Shown here piece after piece: positions 1 to 5,696 of a DNA stretch of 5,696 bases. The stretch's first letter is position 1. Every line of letters begins with the position of its first letter. Made by a program: the position numbers and the translations under genes. The notes below the pieces were generated by a model, which was not told where the DNA came from, did not search any database, and was given only the letters and a program-made list of their open reading frames with translations. Location of the stretch: NCBI GenBank assembly GCA_039767595.1, contig JBDNBY010000204.1:1-5696 (forward strand). Reading direction: 5' to 3'. This stretch comes from JBDNBY01 sp039767595. Lineage in GTDB: Bacteria; Pseudomonadota; Alphaproteobacteria; Rhodobacterales; Rhodobacteraceae.

Positions 1-439
1 CCTTGGGATCCAAATTCACAAAGACGAACCCCAAAAAGACTTCGGTGCGAATTTCCGTCAGGCACACTTGCGATGCATCAAATCCGGGCACAGATTTCGA
101 ATTTGGCGCCGCGCGTAGTTTGCCCGTCAACTCATATGTCCACGCGTGATAGGGGCACACGACAACCCGCGTGCTGCCCTCACCTGAGACCAGCTGATGG
201 GCGCGGTGTTGACACACATTGTAAAACGTGCGGATTGTCCCATCGCGGCCTTTGATCGAAAAGAGGCTTTCATCGCACAGTTCAAACGCCACATAGTCGC
301 CTGGATTTTCCAATTGGCTGGCGTGACAGGCAAATTGCCACGTGCGCGCCAAAAGCCCCGCTTTTTCCAATTCAAACACCTTAGGATCAGTATAATAGCG
401 CGCATCAAGTGAGCGGATAGGTCCAGTGTCGTTCGTCAT
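1..439 (-). CDS. Rieske [2Fe-2S] oxygenase alpha subunit, N-terminal part (cut by left edge)
   Basis: This is the N-terminal 146 residues of a Rieske non-heme iron oxygenase large subunit; the gene continues past the left edge. It begins MTNDTGPIRSLDARYYTDP and contains the Rieske cluster motif C-x-H (Cys76, His78) and C-x2-H (Cys95, His98) in the context NVCQHRAHQL...CPYHAWTYEL, which ligates a [2Fe-2S] centre. The catalytic mononuclear iron domain (His-His-carboxylate) would lie outside the window, so substrate class cannot be read directly. Members with this type of N-terminus include N-demethylating and hydroxylating monooxygenases for quaternary amines (glycine betaine, stachydrine, carnitine) as well as aromatic-ring dioxygenases. 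Its start overlaps the regulator's stop as ATGA, and a GAGGA Shine-Dalgarno sits 6 bases upstream, which fixes the start. The dehydrogenase/GcvT gene on the opposite arm favours an N-demethylase role. An electron-transfer reductase partner is not visible here. The Rieske family is near certain; the betaine role is inference. Confidence 0.93.
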   Translation of the reverse strand, partial: MTNDTGPIRSLDARYYTDPKVFELEKAGLLARTWQFACHASQLENPGDYVAFELCDESLFSIKGRDGTIRTFYNVCQHRAHQLVSGEGSTRVVVCPYHAWTYELTGKLRAAPNSKSVPGFDASQVCLTEIRTEVFLGFVFVNLDPK

Positions 440-1332
440 TCTTGGTCCTCTATATAGATACCGAGCTGATGCCGGCGGAGATGGAATTTTTCAACGCGGT
501 CCACAATTTCATCGCTGGCGACGGAAATCACAAAGCTTAACAGCGTCTCCAACAGTGCAATCGTAGACACGGAGGATGGGAAAAACTGCGGCGTATCGAC
601 AGATACCACAAACCCATGATCCGAGGCACGCAGGATCGGACTAGCAGGACTATCACTGAGCCCAATAACGGTGACGCCTTGCTCGCGGGCCACTTCGATC
701 GCGGCCACGACTTCGCGCCGATAGGGCTGCATTGACATCGCAATCAGAACATCTCGGTTATCCGCCCAAGCCAGATCATCCGTCGGGGTTGAGCCAGGGC
801 GCGGAATGGCGTGAAACTGCACCATCCCCGTTGACGCGAGATAAGTGAAATTGCGGGCATTGGCATTGTTGACACCCACCCCCAAGGTAAAGACCTGCCG
901 ACTGGACCAGATCACTTCGGCGGCTGATTTCAGCGCATCGGCGTCAATCCTAGAAAACGTCTCTTCGAGGTTGCGTATCGCCCCCTCGATCATATCGCCA
1001 TATAGCCCCCCAAGATCCCCTGACTTGCGAATATCTTGCAACCAGCGCGCGCGGTCTGGAAAGCTAATGGAGCCTTGACGAATGGCATCGCGAAACGGCG
1101 TTCGGAAATCTTCGTAGCCCTCGAATCCCACTTGTCGCGCCATGCGTACGAATGTGTTGGGTTTGACATTAGCCGCCTGTGCGATTTCTCGAACAGTCGA
1201 GACGCCAACGTCATTTGGGTTCTCTAAGACATAACGCGCCGCTTTTTGAGCTTCGGGCGTCAGGGCGTCCCACTCTTCGGTCAAGCGTTTCAAAACGCCG
1301 TATGATACATTTGTGCCATTCATGATTGACAT
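436..1332 (-). CDS. RpiR/MurR-family transcriptional regulator with SIS domain
   Basis: A 298-residue DNA-binding regulator, a usual length for RpiR proteins. Residues about 10-85 form the RpiR-type helix-turn-helix domain: LTPEAQKAARYVLENP, then VSTVREIAQAANVKPNTFVR and the family-typical VGFEGYEDFR. Residues about 130-270 form a sugar-isomerase (SIS) fold domain (VIWSSRQVFTLGVGVNNANA, VLIAMSMQPYRREVV, GVTVIGLSDSPASPI, then a helix TIALLETLLSFVISVA). In sugar-phosphate-binding relatives the loops carry Ser/Thr residues; here GVGVNNANA and MSMQPYRRE replace them, so the effector is probably not a phosphosugar. The reading frame is open to 1485, but that would overlap the divergent flavoprotein gene by 90 bases. 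I choose ATG at 1332; ATG at 1323 is equally possible and neither has a clear Shine-Dalgarno. The stop overlaps the Rieske oxygenase start (ATGA at 439-436). It likely regulates both divergent arms and itself; whether it activates or represses is unknown. Confidence 0.92.
   Translation of the reverse strand: MSIMNGTNVSYGVLKRLTEEWDALTPEAQKAARYVLENPNDVGVSTVREIAQAANVKPNTFVRMARQVGFEGYEDFRTPFRDAIRQGSISFPDRARWLQDIRKSGDLGGLYGDMIEGAIRNLEETFSRIDADALKSAAEVIWSSRQVFTLGVGVNNANARNFTYLASTGMVQFHAIPRPGSTPTDDLAWADNRDVLIAMSMQPYRREVVAAIEVAREQGVTVIGLSDSPASPILRASDHGFVVSVDTPQFFPSSVSTIALLETLLSFVISVASDEIVDRVEKFHLRRHQLGIYIEDQE
446..450 (-). promoter_or_regulatory. Shine-Dalgarno (GAGGA) of the Rieske oxygenase gene
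   Basis: On the minus strand GAGGA lies 6 bases before the ATG at 439-437, inside the last codons of the regulator gene. It is a strong ribosome binding site that supports the ATGA-overlapping start and suggests the oxygenase is translated efficiently from the regulator transcript rather than only by coupling. Confidence 0.7.
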
Positions 1333-1395
1333 TGGTACATCAGTACGCCTAGCCTGTCTACAATTTTTACGACTCACGCTTAAAAGGATACGACA
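1333..1395. promoter_or_regulatory. divergent promoter/operator region between the two arms
   Basis: This 63-base region (72 bases if the regulator starts at 1323) is the only intergenic DNA in the window, so it must hold the promoters of both arms and probably the regulator's operator. It is more AT-rich than the flanking genes, especially at 1359-1389. On the plus strand TACAAT at 1359-1364 matches the -10 consensus at 5 of 6 positions, but no good -35 stands at the right distance. TTGACA at 1326-1331 is a perfect -35 hexamer followed only by a poor -10 (TAGCCT at 1350-1355), and it overlaps the regulator's possible start codons. The short inverted pair GTAC-4-GTAC at 1335-1346 is a candidate operator. 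That the region is regulatory is nearly forced by geometry; the individual elements are weak. Confidence 0.6.
1384..1388 (+). promoter_or_regulatory. Shine-Dalgarno (AAGGA) of the flavoprotein gene
   Basis: AAGGA lies 7 bases before the ATG at 1396, in the A-rich run TAAAAGGA. Spacing and sequence are close to ideal and settle the start of the 818-residue gene. Confidence 0.75.
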
Positions 1396-3852
1396 ATGTC
1401 GGATAAAAAACTTCCCAATCACGCCCGTGTGGTGATCGTCGGTGGCGGCGTTATGGGCGTTGGGCTGGCCTATCACCTTGCGCATGAAGGCTGGGGTCCA
1501 GATGTCGTTTTGCTCGAAAAAGCCGAACTGACCTCAGGCAGCACATGGCATGCGGCCGGTCAAATCACCCATTCCACCAGCAGCTTTGGCTTGGGCAAAT
1601 GCGTGGATTATAACATTGGACTCTATGCCGGCGGGCTTGAGGCCGAAACCGGTCAGGCTGTCACATGGCATGGCTGCGGCTCGTTCCGGCTAGCCTATAC
1701 CGAGGACGAGATGGACTGGCTGCGGCATACACTCTCTGTTGGGCGATCCTTGGGATTTAACATTGAGCTGGTAGGGCCCGACCGCGTGGCCGAGCTGCAT
1801 CCGTTTTATAACCTCGAGGGCGTCTTGGGCGCGCTTCATACGCCGGATGATGGACATGTCGATCCGACAAATGTGACCATGGCCATGGCAGCGGGCGCAC
1901 GGGCCAAAGGGGTACAAATCATCCGCCGGTGCCGCGCGACAAACATCACCCAAGCGGCCAATGGCGAATGGGTCGTCGAGACCGAGCAAGGTACAATCAC
2001 CTGCGAACATGTGGTCAATGCCGGCGGCACCTATGCACGGCAAATGGGCGAATGGTCGGGACTGCAACTACCGATGACCTCGATGACGCACCATTATTTT
2101 GTCACCGATGAAGTGCCAGAATTTCAAAACTTAGATCAAGAATTGCCCGTGATCCGCGATGATCGCAAAGTCTCGGGCTACATTCGGATGGAACAGAAAA
2201 AGGGCCTTATTGGTATCTATGAAAAAGCCAACCCCAACACAGTGTGGGAGGATCATTGCCCATGGGAGGCCGAAAACGAGCTGTTTGCGGCCGACTATGA
2301 TCGCGTCATGCCGTGGCTTGAGGAATCGCTCAATCGTATGCCTATTTTTGCACAGCTCGGCATTTCACGCGATGTGCATGGCGCCATCAGCCATCCCCCT
2401 GATGGCAACCCGCTGATCGGCCCCGCGCCCGGTGTGCGTAATTATTGGTGCTGCTGCGGTACGCAAATTGGCATTGGCTGGGGCCCTGGGCTAACCCGCG
2501 AACTCGCGCGCTGGATGGTGCACGGCGCAGCAGACATTTCGATGCGCGAATATGATCCGCGCCGATTTGGCAGCTATGCGACCAAAGACTGGCAAGTGAC
2601 CAAAGCCAAAGAAGACTATTGCCTGCGTCACGAAATTCCGTTTCCCCATTTCAACCGCCTTGCCGGACGCCCGATCAAACCCTCGCCCCTTTATGATACG
2701 CTCAAGGCCAAAGGCGCGGTGTTCGAAGAGGTCTACGGTTTTGAGCGCCCGCGCTGGTTTGCCAAGGGCGGTGTTGCGCAAGAGGATCACTATTCCTTCC
2801 GCCGCACGCCTGTCGATGACATAGTCGCGCAAGAGGTCAAGGCCGTGCGCGAGGCCGTTGGGATCATGGATGTCACGGCCTTTACCAAAGTTCTCGTCGA
2901 GGGGCCAGATGCCTACGCGCTCTTGGACCGGCTCACAGCCAACCGAATGCCGCAAAAAACAGGCTCGATCACCTTAACGCACATGTTGAATCGTCGTGGC
3001 CGGATCGAGCTCGAAACAACTATTGTGCGGATGGCAGAGGACTCATTCTATCTTGTGTGTGCGGCGTTTTTTGAACAGCGTTTACTCGATCACCTCGCCG
3101 CCGAACAACAGGACGAGGAGGCGCGTGTGACAGCCCTCTCAAGCACATGGGGCGCCTTGTCGCTGAACGGGCCCAAATCCCGTGATGTTCTGGCCGCTTG
3201 CACCGATACGGCACTCGACAATGCAAGTTTCCGCTGGCTCTCAGCCCAGCAGATCACGCTTGCGGGGCATCGCGTGTGGGCCTTTCGGATGTCTTATGCT
3301 GGCGAATTGGGATGGGAATTGCACATGCCGTTTGAGGCGATGGCAGGCGTCTATACAGCGCTTTGGCACGCGGGCGAAGCGCATGGCATTTCGGACTATG
3401 GCAGCTTTGCCATGAATGTGATGCGCATGGAAAAGGGGTTCAAAGGCGCAGGCGAACTCACCAACGAAGTGACCTTGGCCGAGGCCGATGTGCTGCGCTT
3501 TGCGCGATCCGACAAAGCGTATTTGGGCCGCGATGAGACATTGAACACCAATCTGCCATGGATCTGCGCCTACCTCGAGATAGAGCCAGATGGCGAGATC
3601 GACGGCCACGGCGGCGAGGCCGTGATCCACGAGGGCACTGTGGTCGGCTCGACTGCATCGGTGGTCTATGGTCATACGGTCGGTAAAATCCTCGCCTTTG
3701 CCTATATCAAACCCCATGCGGCCGCACCAGACACCGCGCTCGAGGTGGTGATCCACGGCACGCCGCGGCCGGCACGCGTCTTGGGCGCGCCGGCCTATGA
3801 CCCACACAGCGCCCTACCGCGCGCCGATGTCGTTGAGAAGCCTGCCCAATGA
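1396..3852 (+). CDS. DMGDH/SARDH-like FAD oxidoreductase fused to GcvT folate domain
   Basis: An 818-residue two-part enzyme of the dimethylglycine/sarcosine dehydrogenase family, expected to oxidise an N-methyl group of a secondary or tertiary amine and pass the one-carbon unit to tetrahydrofolate. The N-terminal FAD domain has a Rossmann motif (VVIVGGGVMGVGLAYHLA, Gly16-Gly21), an acidic ribose-binding Glu41 and STWHAAG, whose His52 sits where DMGDH/SARDH attach FAD covalently. THHYFVTDEVPE (231-242) resembles the family's substrate-side block, and DGNPLIGPAPGVRNYW (336-351) its second FAD contact. An FAO_M-type linker follows (about 370-425), then the GcvT domain (about 430-710; NGPKSRDVL, SYAGELGWELHMP, MRMEKGFKGAGELTNE) and a GcvT C-terminal barrel (about 720-800). 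The position equivalent to the T-protein catalytic Asp appears to be Glu540 (GRIELETTIVR). No signal peptide is seen, so it is cytoplasmic. First gene of the plus-strand operon; its TGA overlaps the next ATG. Family certain, exact amine unknown. Confidence 0.95.
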   Translation: MSDKKLPNHARVVIVGGGVMGVGLAYHLAHEGWGPDVVLLEKAELTSGSTWHAAGQITHSTSSFGLGKCVDYNIGLYAGGLEAETGQAVTWHGCGSFRLAYTEDEMDWLRHTLSVGRSLGFNIELVGPDRVAELHPFYNLEGVLGALHTPDDGHVDPTNVTMAMAAGARAKGVQIIRRCRATNITQAANGEWVVETEQGTITCEHVVNAGGTYARQMGEWSGLQLPMTSMTHHYFVTDEVPEFQNLDQELPVIRDDRKVSGYIRMEQKKGLIGIYEKANPNTVWEDHCPWEAENELFAADYDRVMPWLEESLNRMPIFAQLGISRDVHGAISHPPDGNPLIGPAPGVRNYWCCCGTQIGIGWGPGLTRELARWMVHGAADISMREYDPRRFGSYATKDWQVTKAKEDYCLRHEIPFPHFNRLAGRPIKPSPLYDTLKAKGAVFEEVYGFERPRWFAKGGVAQEDHYSFRRTPVDDIVAQEVKAVREAVGIMDVTAFTKVLVEGPDAYALLDRLTANRMPQKTGSITLTHMLNRRGRIELETTIVRMAEDSFYLVCAAFFEQRLLDHLAAEQQDEEARVTALSSTWGALSLNGPKSRDVLAACTDTALDNASFRWLSAQQITLAGHRVWAFRMSYAGELGWELHMPFEAMAGVYTALWHAGEAHGISDYGSFAMNVMRMEKGFKGAGELTNEVTLAEADVLRFARSDKAYLGRDETLNTNLPWICAYLEIEPDGEIDGHGGEAVIHEGTVVGSTASVVYGHTVGKILAFAYIKPHAAAPDTALEVVIHGTPRPARVLGAPAYDPHSALPRADVVEKPAQ

Positions 3853-4931
3853 CTCTTCAAGGCAAAATGCGCGCCATGGTTACGATGGGCCATGGTGATC
3901 TGGACCAGCTGGTTCTGCACACCGACTGGCCACGCCCTGATCCAGCCCCCGGTGAAGTGCTCATCCGCGTTGGGGCCTGTGGGCTCAATAACACGGACGT
4001 CAACACGCGCACGGGCTGGTATTCCAAGGCAGTGACCGCTGCCACCACTGGCGCGGCCTATGACACGGTGCATGACACCGACCCGACATGGGGCGGCGCG
4101 CCAATTTCGTTCCCGCGGATCCAAGGCGCAGATGTCTGCGGCGAAATCGTTGCCACTGGCACAGATGTGGATCCCAACCGCATTGGCGAACGTGTGATCA
4201 CCGACAACTGGTTACGCGATCCCAATGATCCAAACGACAAAGACAAGACCGGCTATTTCGGCTCTGAGCGCGACGGTGGGTTTGCACAATATACGACGAT
4301 CCCAGCGAGCAACGCGCTGGCGGTGAACAGCCCTCTGAGTGATGCTGAGCTGGCGACGTTTTCCTGCTCATATTCGACCGCAGAAGGCATGCTGACCCGA
4401 GCCATGGTCACAGCAAGCGATACCGTGCTTGTCTTGGGAGCCTCTGGCGGCGTCGGAGGCGCGCTTGTGCAGCTGGCAAATCGGCGCGGTGCGCGGGTGA
4501 TCGCGATGGCGTCTGAGGCAAAACACTCTGAGGTCTCCGCGTTCGAACCAGATTGGATCCTGCCGCGCGCACCCGATGATTTGCGCGCGGCACTTAGCGG
4601 AGAAAAGATCACCGTTGTTGCGGATGTGGTTGGTGGGCCCTATTGGCCCCATGTCATCGACATCTTGGAGCGCGGCGGGCGCTACACCTGTTCGGGAGCC
4701 ATCGCCGGGCCAATGGTTGAGTTTGACCTTCGGACGTTCTACCTGCGTGATCTGACCTTAACTGGGTCGACCGTGATTGACCCGCAGGTGATGCCCAACT
4801 TGATCCGCTATATCGAAGCCGGCGAGATTAAACCGGCGCTGGCAGCGACCTATCCGCTGGATGATCTGCGCGCAGCACAAGCCGCGTTCATTGCAAAAAA
4901 ACACACTGGCAACATTGTGGTGATACCATGA
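3849..4931 (+). CDS. medium-chain dehydrogenase/reductase (quinone reductase-like, zinc-poor)
   Basis: A 360-residue NAD(P)-dependent oxidoreductase of the MDR superfamily. The N-terminal GroES-like domain runs through PGEVLIRVGACGLNNTDVNTR to about residue 155. The Rossmann domain carries VLVLGASGGVGGALVQLA (193-210), a typical nucleotide-binding loop, followed by VVADVVGGP and RGGRYTCSGAIAGP. Zinc features are mostly missing. The GHE block of zinc alcohol dehydrogenases is GAD here (93-95), and residues 115-145 lack the four-cysteine structural lobe. Only Cys44 and Cys173 occupy places that could match ligands. That resembles quinone/enoyl reductases more than alcohol dehydrogenases. About 35 residues (56-90, rich in Thr, Asp and Ala) separate the active-site loop from the GAD block, longer than usual. 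ATGA overlaps link it to both neighbours. The start at 3849 has GAGAAG 8 bases upstream; ATG at 3867 (MRAMV) is a good alternative because relatives often begin there. It may reduce or oxidise a pathway intermediate, but its substrate is unknown. Confidence 0.92.
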   Translation: MTLQGKMRAMVTMGHGDLDQLVLHTDWPRPDPAPGEVLIRVGACGLNNTDVNTRTGWYSKAVTAATTGAAYDTVHDTDPTWGGAPISFPRIQGADVCGEIVATGTDVDPNRIGERVITDNWLRDPNDPNDKDKTGYFGSERDGGFAQYTTIPASNALAVNSPLSDAELATFSCSYSTAEGMLTRAMVTASDTVLVLGASGGVGGALVQLANRRGARVIAMASEAKHSEVSAFEPDWILPRAPDDLRAALSGEKITVVADVVGGPYWPHVIDILERGGRYTCSGAIAGPMVEFDLRTFYLRDLTLTGSTVIDPQVMPNLIRYIEAGEIKPALAATYPLDDLRAAQAAFIAKKHTGNIVVIP

Positions 4932-5696
4932 AAATAACTCGGATTACCGTCTATCAAGTCGATCTGCCGCTCGAGCATCCCTATTGGCTCTCAGGGGGGC
5001 GACTGAAATTTGAGTGTCTCGATGCGACGCTGGTCAAAGTGGAGACCGACACAGGGATCACCGGCTGGGGCGAAGGCACCCCATGGGGCCACACCTATGT
5101 TCCCGCCCACGGGCCCGGCATCCGCGCTGGGATCGAAACGATGGGGCCGTTTGTGCTGGGACTTGATCCTCGCCGAGTGCTCGATGTGGAACGGGCGATG
5201 GACCTTGCCTTGCCAGGACACCTCTATGCCAAAGCCCCCATCGACATGGCGTGTTGGGACATTGCAGGACAAGCGGCGGGGCTGCCCATTGCCGATCTGA
5301 TGGGGGGAGGAAGCCGCACGCCACGGCCAATCGCCTCCTCTGTCGGAGCCAAAACGATCGAGGATACCCGTGCTGTCATAGATCGTTACCGCCAGCGCGG
5401 CTATGTGGCGCATTCCGTCAAAATCGGTGGTGACGTCGAACGCGATATCCTGCGCATTCTTGACGTCGAGAGTATCCGAAAACCGGACGAGATCGTCCTT
5501 TATGACGTCAATCGCGGCTGGAGCAGACAACAGGCCTTGCGCGTCATGCGCGCGACCGAAGATCTGCACGTCATGTTCGAACAGCCTGCCGAGACGCTCG
5601 ACGATATTGCCGCGCTCCGCCCACTGCATTCGGCGCCTGTCAGTGTGGATGAATGCCTCGTCACGCTTCAGGATGCGGCGCGGGTTGCGCGCGACG
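4928..5696 (+). CDS. enolase-superfamily enzyme (mandelate racemase/MLE type), N-terminal part, cut by right edge
   Basis: The first 256 residues of a protein that would normally be about 360-390 residues. The N-terminal capping domain (MKITRITVYQVDLPLEHPYW...) carries ITGWGEGTPWG (44-54), and the barrel begins near YAKAPIDMACWDIAGQAAGLP (100-120) with LMGGG. Barrel metal ligands are visible: Asp193 (LYDVNRGW), Glu218 (MFEQP) and Asp241 (VSVDEC), which bind Mg2+ to stabilise an enolate formed by removing the proton alpha to a carboxylate. On the second strand the usual Lys-x-Lys is Ser163-Val-Lys165, so only the second catalytic Lys remains. The lysine expected on the sixth strand lies outside the window. 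Ser/Gln-x-Lys plus NRGW recalls HpbD, the hydroxyproline-betaine 2-epimerase of Pelagibaca, so a betaine or N-methyl amino acid racemase/epimerase is the best guess. Muconate cycloisomerase, N-acylamino acid racemase and dipeptide epimerase are alternatives. The start overlaps the upstream stop (ATGA) and has no strong Shine-Dalgarno, so translation is probably coupled. Confidence 0.93.
   Translation, partial: MKITRITVYQVDLPLEHPYWLSGGRLKFECLDATLVKVETDTGITGWGEGTPWGHTYVPAHGPGIRAGIETMGPFVLGLDPRRVLDVERAMDLALPGHLYAKAPIDMACWDIAGQAAGLPIADLMGGGSRTPRPIASSVGAKTIEDTRAVIDRYRQRGYVAHSVKIGGDVERDILRILDVESIRKPDEIVLYDVNRGWSRQQALRVMRATEDLHVMFEQPAETLDDIAALRPLHSAPVSVDECLVTLQDAARVARD

Noticed and set aside
127..408. 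93-residue minus-strand open frame inside the Rieske gene
   Set aside because: It is another frame of the same strand as the Rieske oxygenase, whose frame holds the intact C-x-H...C-x2-H motif. Its own translation has no recognisable domain.
1326..1355. TTGACA with TAGCCT as a plus-strand sigma70 promoter
   Set aside because: The -35 is perfect but the -10 matches only 3 of 6, and the hexamer overlaps possible regulator start codons. It is too weak to list as a separate promoter.
1333..1485. N-terminal extension of the regulator (51 extra residues, ATG at 1485)
   Set aside because: It would overlap the first 90 bases of the divergent flavoprotein gene, shows no resemblance to the RpiR domain and leaves no room for promoters. 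The family domain begins just after the ATGs at 1332/1323. A GTG at 1377 is also in frame but lacks a Shine-Dalgarno.
3241..3807. 188-residue minus-strand open frame opposite the GcvT domain
   Set aside because: It lies entirely antisense to a strongly conserved domain and has no family signature. Long antisense frames are expected in GC-rich coding DNA.
4895..4901. Run of seven A as a possible slippery site or frameshift near the end of the MDR gene
   Set aside because: The frame reads through to the family-typical C-terminus (HTGNIVVIP) and ends exactly at the ATGA overlap, so no frameshift is needed.
4991..5629. 212-residue minus-strand open frame opposite the enolase-superfamily gene
   Set aside because: It is antisense to a gene with intact metal ligands and has no recognisable motif or ribosome binding site.

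Overview
The window looks like a catabolic locus of an alphaproteobacterium, most likely a roseobacter-type Rhodobacteraceae. The basis is moderately GC-rich coding DNA, tightly packed genes with 4-base ATGA overlaps, and a gene set (Rieske oxygenase, GcvT-fused FAD dehydrogenase, medium-chain dehydrogenase, enolase-superfamily enzyme, RpiR-type regulator) that is common in that group. The taxonomic call is inference from protein style; there is no rRNA or other marker here.

Layout: two divergent arms leave one short intergenic region at 1333-1395. The minus-strand arm holds an RpiR/SIS-domain regulator (436-1332), then the N-terminal 146 residues of a Rieske [2Fe-2S] oxygenase alpha subunit that runs off the left edge (1-439). 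The plus-strand arm holds an 818-residue dimethylglycine/sarcosine dehydrogenase-like flavoprotein fused to a GcvT-type folate domain (1396-3852). It is followed by a zinc-poor medium-chain dehydrogenase/reductase (3849-4931) and by the first 256 residues of a mandelate racemase/muconate lactonizing enzyme-type protein that runs off the right edge (4928-5696). All three same-strand junctions are ATGA stop/start overlaps, so each arm is probably one translationally coupled operon. The regulator sits where it could control both arms.

How the genes may work together: a Rieske oxygenase can oxidatively remove a methyl group from a quaternary ammonium compound (a betaine). A DMGDH/SARDH-like flavoprotein can remove further N-methyl groups and pass the one-carbon unit to tetrahydrofolate. 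The enolase-superfamily enzyme keeps the metal ligands but has Ser-x-Lys instead of the usual Lys-x-Lys and an Asn-Arg-Gly-Trp block. As far as I recall, these are shared with the hydroxyproline-betaine 2-epimerase HpbD. I therefore infer catabolism of a chiral or modified N-methylated amino acid (betaine), with the reductase/dehydrogenase acting on an intermediate. The substrate cannot be read from the sequence.

No tRNA, rRNA, CRISPR array, insertion sequence or clear terminator was seen. Nearly every base is coding, and no gene-free stretch exceeds 63 bases.
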